Positions 18,572-27,216 of a stretch of DNA of 64,000 nt are shown here, piece after piece; positions within the stretch are counted from its first letter, which is position 1, and each line of letters starts with the position of its first letter. The position numbers and the translations under genes were made by a program. The notes below the pieces were generated by a model. The model had not been told where the DNA came from. It worked only from the letters and a program-made list of their open reading frames with translations, and ran no database searches. This stretch comes from Nostoc cf. commune SO-36. Lineage in GTDB: Bacteria; Cyanobacteriota; Cyanobacteriia; Cyanobacteriales; Nostocaceae. The DNA lies in contig NZ_AP025732.1 of the NCBI RefSeq assembly GCF_023734775.1, forward strand, positions 5,392,501 through 5,456,500, in the 5' to 3' direction.

Positions 18572-19137
18572 ATGATTTTAATAGATGAACCATCTCTGGC
18601 TAATATTCTAGGATTTCTCGCATTGGCTAGTTATATAGGCACACTAATACCCACAATTTTTAGAATTGTTTTTCCTCAAACTAAAGAGACTGGCATTCCC
18701 CAATGGCTACTAAAACGCCGCCGTAACATTGGTCTTATAGCTTTCTTTTTAGCTTTAGGTCATGGTTTACTAATGGTTCAAAAGAGAAACTTTGATTTTT
18801 TGACATCAATACATTTTGGATATATATCCAGGGTGTAAGCACTTTCATTATTTTTACACTCCTTTCTATAACTTCTAATAATTGGAGTGTAAAAAAGCTG
18901 AAAAAGAACTGGAAGCAATTACATAAGCTTACTTATGTAGCTATGATAATTTTGATTTGGCATATCTGGGATAAAATGTCAGGTCATTGGACATATTTAA
19001 CACCAATTAGCCTGATTGCTACTATCCTAATCACGGTTTTGTTTATCATCCGGCTTTGGATTGAACACCAAGATAAGCAACAAAGAAACGCCAAGAAAGT
19101 AACTCAGCCAGATTTAGTAGAACAAAAAAACAAATAG
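18572..19137 (+). pseudogene. Frameshifted haem-binding ferric reductase-like membrane protein
   Basis: Two frames together make one plausible polytopic protein. The first (18572-18838) has helices around ILGFLALASYIGTLIPTIF and LIAFFLALGHGLLM. It ends after FGYISRV at a TAA. In another phase the sequence continues without a break as QGVSTFIIFTLLSITSNNW, KLKKNWKQLHKLTYVAMIILIWHIW and a last helix, ending at 19137. Histidines in GHGLL, LHKLTY and LIWHIW resemble the haem ligands of MsrQ/YedZ-type ferric reductase domains (about 190 residues). The break lies near a TATATATAT run at 18822-18830, where slippage could have added or lost a base. It may be a real pseudogene or a sequencing error. 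Confidence 0.65.
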
Positions 19138-19248
19138 CTCCATTAATACAATATGGCAGAAGTAACTAATTAGTTGAAGAAGCTAAAACAGGCTTTAATT
19201 TCTTCTGCCTGCTGTTTTCTGATACTATTTGTCGCTCAAATTGTGTAA

Positions 19249-20337
19249 ATGGAGAGTCCTTCTGTGGTGTCAAATTCAATTGTTAATAAAATTACATTAG
19301 TGCTGGCAATTACGTCTACAGCAACCTTGGCTGGGTTTAGCTCTTATCGTTTACTATTACCATTCCAGATGGCCACGCCTGGGGCTATGCCCTTGCCAAT
19401 GATTCAACCTTATCAAACCCTCAAAGGACATTCAGTCTGGATTTATGCGATCGCTATCAGTCCAGATGGTAATACTTTGGCTAGTGGTAGCTATGATGGC
19501 ACGATCAAGATTTGGAATCTACACACTGGTAAGTTACTCTACACTTTTAAAGGTCATGCTGATGCAGTTGTATCCTTGGCAATTAGCAGCGATCGCCGTG
19601 TACTCGCTAGTGGCAGTTGGGATAATCGAATTAAACTGTGGAATCTGGAAACAGGAACTCTCATCCGTACCCTTGAAGGGCATAAAGACGATGTAGAAGC
19701 GATCGCTATAAGTCCCAACGGAAAATCACTTGCTAGTAGCAGTGCTGACAATACCATTAAGCTCTGGAATTTAGACACAGGCAAAGAACTCTTTACACTC
19801 CAAAATGTGGGCTGGGTAAAGTCTGTTGCTTTTAGCCCCGATAGCCAGAAGTTAGCCAGTGGTGGCAGAGATAACTCCATTAGAATTTGGCAGCTAAACA
19901 CTGGCAGTCCGTCACTAATACAGACTCTTACAGGGCATTCCCAAGGAGTATCTTCTGTTGCCTTCAGTCCTGACGGGCAAACCCTCGCCAGTGGGAGTAT
20001 GGATAAAACCATCAAACTGTGGCAACTGGGTAATGGCAAATTGTTGCACACTCTAGCAGGTCATTCTCAATCTGTATGGTCTGTTGCCTTTAGCCCTAAT
20101 GGACAAACCTTAGCCAGTGGTAGTTATGACAGAACAATCAAGCTCTGGGATTTACCTAATGGCAAACTCTTTGCCAACTTTGCAGGACATAGCAAATCTG
20201 TATGGTCTGTGGCCTTCAGTCCTAACGGGAAAACCCTAGTGAGTGGCAGTAGTGACGAAACCATCAAACTTTGGTCTGTACCTAGCGATATCACTAAAGT
20301 TTCCAGGCTGGACTTCAGGAAAAACTCGTCTACGTAA
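19249..20337 (+). CDS. Membrane-anchored WD40 repeat protein
   Basis: The 362-residue protein has a single N-terminal membrane helix (about residues 12-33), then seven WD40 units from about residue 55 to 350. Each shows the pattern GH-x(n)-V-(W/E)-(S/A)-(V/I)-AFSPDGQTLASGS-x-D-x-TIKLWxL. Seven units are enough for one closed beta-propeller, presumably periplasmic or at the membrane surface; no enzymatic domain is attached. Such proteins act as interaction scaffolds; partner unknown. Start ATG at 19249. The gene precedes the haloperoxidase gene by 119 bp on the same strand, but they need not be co-transcribed. Confidence 0.9.
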   Translation: MESPSVVSNSIVNKITLVLAITSTATLAGFSSYRLLLPFQMATPGAMPLPMIQPYQTLKGHSVWIYAIAISPDGNTLASGSYDGTIKIWNLHTGKLLYTFKGHADAVVSLAISSDRRVLASGSWDNRIKLWNLETGTLIRTLEGHKDDVEAIAISPNGKSLASSSADNTIKLWNLDTGKELFTLQNVGWVKSVAFSPDSQKLASGGRDNSIRIWQLNTGSPSLIQTLTGHSQGVSSVAFSPDGQTLASGSMDKTIKLWQLGNGKLLHTLAGHSQSVWSVAFSPNGQTLASGSYDRTIKLWDLPNGKLFANFAGHSKSVWSVAFSPNGKTLVSGSSDETIKLWSVPSDITKVSRLDFRKNSST

Positions 20338-20456
20338 AAACCGCTTTTCTGTTTAGAAAAATGTGGCAGATTTTCCGTAATCTTCAAACTGTAATCAGTA
20401 GATATATGTGTGACCATCACATCCCAATTTCACTAATTTTACAAAAGGAATCTATT

Positions 20457-22067
20457 ATGAATAAAGAGCGTCCTTCTCGCCAAGAATGCCAAGAACTTGG
20501 TCCTGAAAACAACAAACAACGTCGGAAATCATCTCGATCAATTCGTCGTGAAGCAGCACAAATTGCCTTTAACCGGGGTGCAGTCGATCATGTTTGCAAT
20601 GGTGAACAACAAGACTATGGCGGTGCAGATGGAAATCCTAATTACATTGCCAATTTCTCTAAAGGTTTGCCTCATAATGAACTTGGAGAAGTTAAGCCAG
20701 AAGCTTACAAATTTCTACTCAAAGCCCTTGAAAGCGGCAAACCCGAAGACTTTGAAGCTATTAAGCTAGGTCTTGGCCACAAATTGACCAATCCTCAAGC
20801 AGGTTTGGGTTTTGATTTAGAAGGCCCCGACGGACATGCATTGGCTATTCCTCCAGCACCTCGTATCGACTCAGCCGAAAACTCCGGGGAAATGGTGGAA
20901 CTTTACTGGATGGCACTGTTGCGAGATATCAACTTCAGTGATTACACAAATAATCCTTTGGTAGCAGAAGCCGCAGCAGATTTGTCCAAATTGTCTGACT
21001 TTCGCGGGCCAAAAGTTGGTGGATGCGTCACACCAGCTACCATTTTCCGAGGTATTCATGCTGGTGATTTAGTAGGCCCTTATATCTCCCAGTTCTTGCT
21101 CAAGGATATTCCCTACGGTTCCCTAACGATTTCTCAAAAACAAAAAACTGTACAGTCAAATATCAATTATTTGACTGATTACGAAAGTTGGTTGAATATC
21201 CAAAATGGTGGCAACGCCAAAACAGATGCCTTTGATAGCACACCCCGCCATATCCGTAATGTGCGAGATATCGGTCAATATGTCCACGTTGATGCTCTCT
21301 ATGAAGCTTACCTCAACGCCTGTTTGATTTTGTTGGGACTGGAAGCTCCTGTAGATGAAGGAAACCCTTACAAAAATTCTAAAACTCAAATCGGGTTTGG
21401 GACTTTTGGTGGGCCCCATATTCTTAGTTTGGTGACTGAGGTAGCAACCAGAGCGCTGAAAGCTGTATGGTTCCAAAAGTGGTATGTACATCGCCGCATA
21501 CGTCCTGAAGCATTTGGTGGACTAATTCACAATCAACTGACTGGCCGTGCAAAATATCCAATTAATGAAGAAGTTTTTCGCACCAGCGCCCTTGAAAAAG
21601 TTCACAGCCGCTACGGTACTTATTTGTTACCAATAGCGTTCCCAGAAGGTTCTCCCACTCACCCCGCCTACGGTGCTGGACACGCTACTGTTGCAGGTGC
21701 TTGCGTTACTATTCTGAAAGCTTGGTTTGATGAGTCTTGGGTGATTCCTGAACCAGTAGTTGCTAATGCTGAAGGTACGGAACTAGTTAAATATAATGGC
21801 GCTGATGTCGGACAGATAACGGTTGGTGGAGAGTTGAATAAGGTTGCTGCCAATATTTCCATCGCTCGTAATGGTGCTGGTGTTCACTGGCGCAGTGATT
21901 ACACGGAGTCTGTGAAACTGGGTGAGCAGATAGCAATTGGCCTGCTGCAAGAGCAGTCACTTACTTATAACGAAGACTTTTTCTTTAATCTGACTAAGTT
22001 TGATGGTCAGAAAATCAAAATTTCTCGTGATGAAGTGAAACACCTTATGGAAGAAAAGGACGATTAG
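20457..22067 (+). CDS. Vanadium-dependent haloperoxidase
   Basis: These enzymes use vanadate and H2O2 to oxidise halides, giving halogenated products. With ATG at 20457 (AAAGGA six to ten bases upstream) the protein has 536 residues. All three vanadate-pocket motifs are seen: K341...R349-P350 in KWYVHRRIRP, SPTHPAYGAGHA with the acid-base His409, and ARNGAGVHWRSD with Arg471 and the vanadate ligand His477. The Gly-Ala-Gly-His form instead of Pro-Ser-Gly-His resembles the algal/cyanobacterial bromoperoxidase branch. No signal peptide is obvious. A longer upstream frame reaching 20361 lacks coding character. Halide preference cannot be told from sequence. Confidence 0.93.
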   Translation: MNKERPSRQECQELGPENNKQRRKSSRSIRREAAQIAFNRGAVDHVCNGEQQDYGGADGNPNYIANFSKGLPHNELGEVKPEAYKFLLKALESGKPEDFEAIKLGLGHKLTNPQAGLGFDLEGPDGHALAIPPAPRIDSAENSGEMVELYWMALLRDINFSDYTNNPLVAEAAADLSKLSDFRGPKVGGCVTPATIFRGIHAGDLVGPYISQFLLKDIPYGSLTISQKQKTVQSNINYLTDYESWLNIQNGGNAKTDAFDSTPRHIRNVRDIGQYVHVDALYEAYLNACLILLGLEAPVDEGNPYKNSKTQIGFGTFGGPHILSLVTEVATRALKAVWFQKWYVHRRIRPEAFGGLIHNQLTGRAKYPINEEVFRTSALEKVHSRYGTYLLPIAFPEGSPTHPAYGAGHATVAGACVTILKAWFDESWVIPEPVVANAEGTELVKYNGADVGQITVGGELNKVAANISIARNGAGVHWRSDYTESVKLGEQIAIGLLQEQSLTYNEDFFFNLTKFDGQKIKISRDEVKHLMEEKDD

Positions 22068-22212
22068 TAATTAGTGACTATAGGATTCTTAAGCTGTGAC
22101 GCATTTAAACTGTATATTGGACATATCCAGAAATTAAGCTGTTACGTATACAACTTGCATTATCAGGGCGGGCAGGATGCCATTGGTGTCAACTTAAGGT
22201 AGAACTCCTTTC

Positions 22213-22322
22213 AAATCTCGTTTCCAGCCTCTGGCTGGAAATGCTCATCATAGCGGCTCTGCCTATCGTTGAGGCTCCGCCTCAACGATAGGCATTCCCA
22301 GTCGGAGCAGGGGAACGAGGCA
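22213..22322. repeat. Nested palindromic interspersed repeat
   Basis: The outer arms (CTCGTTTCCAGCC at left, GGGGAACGAG at right) are inverted copies with mismatches. They enclose two perfect hairpins: TTTCCAGCC/GGCTGGAAA with a 3-nt loop, and a 16-bp stem TGCCTATCGTTGAGGC at 22260-22275 paired with 22279-22294. No coding capacity. It lies downstream of the haloperoxidase gene and may end its transcript. Confidence 0.8.
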
Positions 22323-22356
22323 ATCCTAAAAGCTTTTTCTAGACTGGTTTTTACGT

Positions 22357-22460
22357 TACAGCACTTCCGGCAGCTATGAGGTACATCCTAAAAGCTGAAA
22401 GCGATGATAGGAGAGGGGCAAGAAGAAAACTATATTGCATAATAAGCCGGAAGCGCTGTA
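22357..22460. mobile_element. About 100-bp MITE flanked by TA (copy 1)
   Basis: Terminal inverted repeats CAGCACTTCCGGC / GCCGGAAGCGCTG are flanked by TA on both sides. A second copy in opposite orientation lies at 30621-30724 and matches along the whole length with scattered substitutions, including the internal AGCTAT(G/A)AGGTACATCCT block. Size and TA flanks suggest a Tc1/mariner or IS630-type non-autonomous element. Confidence 0.75.
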
Positions 22461-22607
22461 AGTTGACACCTATGAGCACTCCTGTCCCCCTACGACATAT
22501 CTGGTTTTTCAAAAATTCATATTTTGTATTTTGTGTCAATGCCTAAGTCCTATACTTTTACGTTAAGGGGAAAATTAACCTTTTCCCCTTGATTTTTGAG
22601 AATACTT

Positions 22608-23162
22608 CTAATAATATGCTCCGACAAGGCTGTAAATCAGACTTGCCATTACTAATAAAGTAACAATTACATAGATAAATTCTCGCTGTAGCAGGAAAGC
22701 CAATAGGGAAATAAAAACGCGAACAATGGGAGTAGCAATTAATAATAACAGTCCAAGTTGAATAATGCCGCGATTGCTACCTGATAAAACTGCTTTCACG
22801 ACACCAACTGGTGAGCGAAATTCTAATGGTTCTGCCCGAAAAAAGTGATATTCCGCAGGTTCAGTACCGTGATGAATTAAGTAGAGTATACCCCCTAGCA
22901 AAACGACAGCACTAGCTATCAGAACGCCATATTTCATGAGGTTACTGAGCAAATATTCCAATTGCTGTTCATTTGATGTTTTGGTGACATTTTTGTTAAC
23001 ATCAATCTCACAGTTATCGGGCAATTGTGCGACTGTGCTAGTGGGCTGTTTTAATTGTTCGATATTAGAGTCTGGATCTTTCGGTGGTAAAGTTAGTGTA
23101 GCCACTTCAGTATCTGGTTGTGCCAGTAATGCCCAGCGAAAGCTACTATTAAATTTATACAT
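22608..23162 (-). CDS. DUF1634 membrane protein paired with TauE-like permease
   Basis: The 184-residue protein has a polar N-terminal ~65 residues and three membrane helices: GVLIASAVVLLGGILYLI, GIIQLGLLLLIATPIVRVF and FIYVIVTLLVMASLIYSLV. The region from YLLSNLMKYGVL to the end matches DUF1634. These proteins are nearly always encoded next to a TauE/SafE permease, as here, where the permease stop is 1 bp before this gene's start on the same strand; the two are expected to be co-transcribed and probably form one transport system. Function of the small partner is unknown. Start ATG at 23162. Confidence 0.85.
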   Translation of the reverse strand: MYKFNSSFRWALLAQPDTEVATLTLPPKDPDSNIEQLKQPTSTVAQLPDNCEIDVNKNVTKTSNEQQLEYLLSNLMKYGVLIASAVVLLGGILYLIHHGTEPAEYHFFRAEPLEFRSPVGVVKAVLSGSNRGIIQLGLLLLIATPIVRVFISLLAFLLQREFIYVIVTLLVMASLIYSLVGAYY

Positions 23163-23163
23163 T

Positions 23164-24000
23164 TTACAGCCCCCCGATTAAACTGTTGTAGACCATTTTC
23201 AAAGCCATTACCACCAGCACAAAACTGAAGAGAATTCTCAAAACCTGCGTTTTAGCGCCTATCAGGATTCGTGCGCCCAAGAAAGCACCAGGTAATACCC
23301 CCAGCATTACTGGCATGGATAGTCCTGGATCGATGTAGCCTCGTGCTAGATAAACTCCGGCTGATGCTGCTGCTGTCACGCCGATCATGAAATTGCTAGT
23401 GGTGGTAGCAACTTTGAAGGGTAGACGCATGGCTTGATCCATTGCCAATACCTTAAATCCCCCGGAACCGATGCCAAGTAATCCAGAAAGCACCCCAGCT
23501 ATTAACATCACACCAAATCCCATTGGTACTGAATGAACTTGATAAGACATCACCCCCTCTGGAGTTGGATAACTGCTATTCAGTTTGAGATAATTTGCGA
23601 TGGGATTTGCTGCTTCATTTTCAAGATGTTCTATTCTAGGTCGTTGTGAAAGGTATGCTGAATAAATCAGGACGATCGCTAGTACGATAGTTAGAGCTTT
23701 CACAGAGATAAAAGTAGCAATCATTGCTCCTGCGATCGCACCAATAGTTGTCGCTACTTCTAAAAACATTCCCAATCGCAAATTGGTATAGCCTTTTTTT
23801 ATATAGGTAGATGCTGCACCCAAAGAGGTAGCAATTACAGATACTAGTGAAGCACCAACGGCGTATCGAATATCAACGCCAAATATTGAAGTTAATAAGG
23901 GCACAATTACTACCCCGCCTCCTAGCCCAGTCAGCGCCCCTAACAAGCCAGCGCTAAATGAACCAATCCAAATTAATAATGAAAATTCTAAAATAGTCAA
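23164..24000 (-). CDS. TauE/SafE family sulfite/organosulfonate exporter-like permease
   Basis: A 278-residue integral membrane protein with about eight helices in two repeats. Each repeat begins with the glycine-rich TauE motif: SFSAGLLGALTGLGGGVVIVPLL at residues 13-35, and AGVLSGLLGIGSGGFKVLAMDQAM near 168-191. A cytoplasmic loop of about 30 residues separates the halves. The family exports sulfite, sulfoacetate or related anions; the substrate here is unknown. It forms a tight pair with the downstream DUF1634 gene. ATG at 24000 begins directly before the first helix. Confidence 0.9.
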   Translation of the reverse strand: MTILEFSLLIWIGSFSAGLLGALTGLGGGVVIVPLLTSIFGVDIRYAVGASLVSVIATSLGAASTYIKKGYTNLRLGMFLEVATTIGAIAGAMIATFISVKALTIVLAIVLIYSAYLSQRPRIEHLENEAANPIANYLKLNSSYPTPEGVMSYQVHSVPMGFGVMLIAGVLSGLLGIGSGGFKVLAMDQAMRLPFKVATTTSNFMIGVTAAASAGVYLARGYIDPGLSMPVMLGVLPGAFLGARILIGAKTQVLRILFSFVLVVMALKMVYNSLIGGL

Positions 24001-24192
24001 ATTTAATTCCTCTTTTTTTTAGATGTATATCAAAATGCCAAAAATTTTTTTGTATTTTCTAGAACTTAATTGTAAAATTTATTACTATCTACAGATATAG
24101 CTTTTCTTACTTGGGTATTCAAGAGCAAGAAGCCGGGAGGAATTCTAACTTCTCACTTAAAAGTTTGATTAAATTTCATGAAATTGGAACAA

Positions 24193-24446
24193 TTGAAGAA
24201 GAATTCAGGAGTCAGAATTCAGGAGTCAGAATAAAGACGCTCGATAGCACAGCGTTAGCGACGCAGGAGCGTCTTTAAGACCACCAAATTTTCAATTTGA
24301 TGGGGGTTTTAAACCCGTTTATTCAGACGCGACTCGAAAATACTCGCTAACGCTACGCTATCGAGTACTCGCTTGCCGCCGGCGCTATCCGCCACTCGTA
24401 CAGAATTCATACTGAATTCTGACTCCTGACTCCTGAATTCTGTTTA
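24193..24446. repeat. Large imperfect palindrome of GGAGTCAGAATTC and GACGCTC modules
   Basis: About 250 bp start with AGAATTCAGGAGTCAGAATTC and close with its inverse (GAATTCTGACTCCTGACTCC) near 24415-24440. Between them are repeated modules CGCTCGATAGCACAGCG, GCGACGCAGGAGCGTC and GCTATCCGCC. It combines several interspersed Nostoc repeats, probably nested insertions. There is no coding content, and the 825-bp gap between TauE and PAP2 genes is otherwise featureless apart from the palindrome at 24554. Confidence 0.75.
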
Positions 24447-24553
24447 GATAAATCAATATTAGACGCTGGTAAGTAGCTAGGTGCAATTACCGCAAAAGAT
24501 TGCGCCAGTACTTCTGAGAAAGACAATCTAGTTTACATAGGAGTGAAAAATAA

Positions 24554-24584
24554 TGTAGAGACGTAGCAGTGCTACGTCTCTACA
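24554..24584. repeat. Perfect 15-bp inverted repeat, 1-nt centre
   Basis: TGTAGAGACGTAGCA at 24554-24568 is followed, after one base, by its exact inverse at 24570-24584. Without a following T-run it is a compact palindrome of a dispersed family rather than a clear terminator; a partial copy (GCTACGTCTCTAC) lies at 1450. Confidence 0.8.
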
Positions 24585-24825
24585 AGGATTCTGAATAACG
24601 CATATTTAATTTCTGGATATTTATAGTGGTTTGTCAAGTTTAAATTGATGAGTAAGCAAGCTCGTGTTAAGGGCTAAAATGCTTACTAAGCTTAAATTGC
24701 ATAAGCTGGGTGGGTAAGATGCCCACCCCACAAAAGTTATATTTAATTCTTCGATTATGCAAATTAGATGTTTTCTAACTTACAAACACTCAAAACTAGC
24801 TTGACAAACTACTACACACATAATG

Positions 24826-25593
24826 TTACTCCTCAGCTATCAACTTTCTTTCTTCAGGGAGTAAAGTAGTTTCATCTTCAGGGCGTTCATCATCTACGGT
24901 TTTGACTTGAGTTATGTATGGTTTGATAATTAGACTGACACCAACTGTCCAACCTAATGCAACCATCCAACCTGCGAGAATGTCACTGGGAAAATGAACT
25001 CCCAGATAGAGACGACACCAGGCAATAGCTATTATGTATAAGCTGCCGAACATAAGAACCAACCAGCGCCAAGAGCTAGCCCAAGTTAAGAATAGCAAAA
25101 TTGCTACCAGAGTTATACTCGTCATAGCATGACCACTGGGAAATGCAAAACTATACTCAGGTACAATAGACTGCCACAATTGTGGACGCACTCGATGCAT
25201 TAATTCCTTGGCTGTACGGTTGATGATAACACTTCCCACTGAGGCAGTGAGTAAATAAGCTAGCGATCGCCAGCGTTTTTGTAGTAATAATATTAGTGCG
25301 ATCGCACCTAGAATCGGTATCGCTGTCCAAGGCAACCCAACTATAGCTAGGGTGACAGCTAAAACATCTAATTGTGGGTTGGCTGTAGAATGGATTGCTA
25401 ACAGAATAGGTACATCCCACGGTAAGCCAGCTTGATTTTCCCATAACTTCACTGTCAGGATTTCAAAGACCTGTAAAGGTAAATATACTCCTATTAAGAG
25501 GAATAATAGCGATCGCCAACGAGCAATCAACAGGTTTTTGAGAAAAGAAAGCGGTGACTGACTTTCTTTATTGACTGTTTTTACTTCTTCCAT
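24826..25593 (-). CDS. PAP2 superfamily lipid phosphatase
   Basis: The 255-residue membrane protein has about six helices and the full phosphatase signature KX6RP-PSGH-SRX5HXXXD. It appears as KELMHRVRP (about residues 128-136), FAFPSGHAMTS (149-159) and CRLYLGVHFPSD (about 192-203). The enzyme likely dephosphorylates phosphatidic acid, diacylglycerol pyrophosphate or undecaprenyl pyrophosphate on the outer side of the membrane. A Cys replaces the Ser before Arg in the third motif. Polar tails at both ends are cytoplasmic. Substrate not determinable. Confidence 0.92.
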   Translation of the reverse strand: MEEVKTVNKESQSPLSFLKNLLIARWRSLLFLLIGVYLPLQVFEILTVKLWENQAGLPWDVPILLAIHSTANPQLDVLAVTLAIVGLPWTAIPILGAIALILLLQKRWRSLAYLLTASVGSVIINRTAKELMHRVRPQLWQSIVPEYSFAFPSGHAMTSITLVAILLFLTWASSWRWLVLMFGSLYIIAIAWCRLYLGVHFPSDILAGWMVALGWTVGVSLIIKPYITQVKTVDDERPEDETTLLPEERKLIAEE

Positions 25594-25630
25594 ATCTAAA
25601 CTTAAAAAGAATGATCAACGACTTCACTGA

Positions 25631-26872
25631 TTACAAATTACTGGAATCTTGAAAAGTTCCACAATGTTTACAATACGGCAAATGTTTATAAGTAAGATTA
25701 TGACAGTTTTGACATTCAATATCTTGATAATAACCACAGTGGGGGCAGTAAGTATCAAGGTGTCGAATTTTCTTGGCGCAATTTACACAGCGTGATTTTT
25801 GGACTCTGTTAGCTGCCTGGACTTTAACATTAAAGACAACTTTCTGAAAAAACTGGATAATTCCAAAACCAACAATTGGAATCAGCAAGATATAAACATA
25901 ATTTATCAGGAAAAGTAAACCGCCAAAAAGGGACTTAATAATCTCAAAGAGAAATTGAAATATTACGCCTATTTGCAGAAATTCAAATATTTTAACGATT
26001 AGTGGGATAAAAAAGATGACTAGCAAATGCCAGCTAATTAGGGAGATGAGTCCATATCCTCTTCCTTGGGCAAATTTATTAACTGATAAGGTAAGGATAA
26101 TTAGCGGTAGAAGAAAGAGAGATTGAAAAGCAAGCTGGATACTTGGATACCAAAATGATGCCTGTTGATAGCCTTTGTCAACTTCTTTGAATTGATTTTC
26201 ATCTTTAAGAAAGGTGATAAAGTTAACGCTTTCCGCTTTGGCAAGCAGTTCATTTTTAAGAGTAGAATTTTCTTGTTTAAGAGTAGAGATTTGGCGATTA
26301 TTTTCTTCTAATGCTTGTTTAGCTTTTTCAGCGCTAACTTGATTAATTGATTGCCCACGACTCTGACCTGCAATTTTTTCTAAAAGCGTTGAGTCATACT
26401 GTGATTTAATAGTGTTATTAGATTGTTCAAGTCTACTAATTTTTGCTTGTTTCTGCTCAATAGTTTTAATGATTTGCTGCTTTTCAGGATTGTTAATCTT
26501 ATCTTTGTAATCTGCATATTGTAAGCACGTTTTAGAAACCTTACCCAGATGTCCTGTTTCGGCTTGCTGGTAGTTTCGCTGAAAGCTGAGTTGATTGCTG
26601 GTGTATGATGACAATGAAAGTCTAAGAATTTCATAGTCTTTATCTTTAGTTTTTTTTGTCCGGTAATTTTGCCATTCTGAATAACATGGATAAGCCTCAG
26701 TTGGACTGAGATGCCATCTGCTAATATCATCGAGTCCCGTAAAAACATTAATTAAGATAAAAATATCAATTAAAATAATGACAATCAAACTCACTTTGTT
26801 CAGTGGTTCGTTGTTTATTGTTCTTGATCTACTAAAAAATTGACTTAAAATTCGGCGAATTCTGGCAAACAT
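25631..26872 (-). CDS. Membrane protein with coiled coil and C-terminal double zinc ribbon
   Basis: The 413-residue protein has an N-terminal helix (about 27-45), a ~170-residue polar region with a strong coiled coil (QIIKTIEQKQAKISRLEQ to NRQISTLKQENSTLKNELL, about 133-213), then three or four membrane helices (about 235-355). It ends with two zinc-ribbon modules, CVNCAKKI...CPHCG and CQNC...CKHCG. I do not recognise a named family. Proteins of this layout (periplasmic coiled coil, cytoplasmic ribbon) are sporadic in cyanobacteria. It is 37 bp upstream of the PAP2 gene on the same strand, so the two may be co-transcribed. Function unknown. Confidence 0.75.
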   Translation of the reverse strand: MFARIRRILSQFFSRSRTINNEPLNKVSLIVIILIDIFILINVFTGLDDISRWHLSPTEAYPCYSEWQNYRTKKTKDKDYEILRLSLSSYTSNQLSFQRNYQQAETGHLGKVSKTCLQYADYKDKINNPEKQQIIKTIEQKQAKISRLEQSNNTIKSQYDSTLLEKIAGQSRGQSINQVSAEKAKQALEENNRQISTLKQENSTLKNELLAKAESVNFITFLKDENQFKEVDKGYQQASFWYPSIQLAFQSLFLLPLIILTLSVNKFAQGRGYGLISLISWHLLVIFFIPLIVKIFEFLQIGVIFQFLFEIIKSLFGGLLFLINYVYILLIPIVGFGIIQFFQKVVFNVKVQAANRVQKSRCVNCAKKIRHLDTYCPHCGYYQDIECQNCHNLTYKHLPYCKHCGTFQDSSNL

Positions 26873-27168
26873 ATTGTCTTTTAAATAAATGGGAATTCAA
26901 TCCGAATCAATTTTATCTGATCAGTAGTGAATAACTGGGCAAAAATACATCTACCCATCTGAAGATTTGTTAACTGCTGACTTTAAATATAATATAAGCA
27001 AATAATTAAAAGATTGACACAGTAGCGGCAAACGCGCCAAGTCTAATCGGATAAATGGTATTTAGAGAAAGTGATTTATAATTTGGAATGCGATCGCCTT
27101 ACTAAAACTTTAAACACAAAAGTGGCGGTGATTGACCCTTGATCCCTGCAATAATGATCTTTGAATAC

Positions 27169-27210
27169 GTTGTAGGGGCGCACAGTTATCTAGCTGTGTG
27201 CCCCTACAAC
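27169..27210. terminator. Strong hairpin after the peroxiredoxin-glutaredoxin gene
   Basis: GTTGTAGGGGCGCACAG at 27169-27185 pairs with CTGTGTGCCCCTACAAC at 27194-27210, with one mismatch and an 8-nt loop. It lies 7 bp past the stop codon of the minus-strand gene. It may end transcription, or be one of the dispersed GTAGGGGCGCACAG repeats common in Nostoc. Confidence 0.6.
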
Positions 27211-27216
27211 TAAACC

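Noticed and set aside
20361..20456. N-terminal extension of the haloperoxidase frame
   Set aside because: A good ribosome site precedes ATG 20457, and the extra residues look like translated intergenic DNA.
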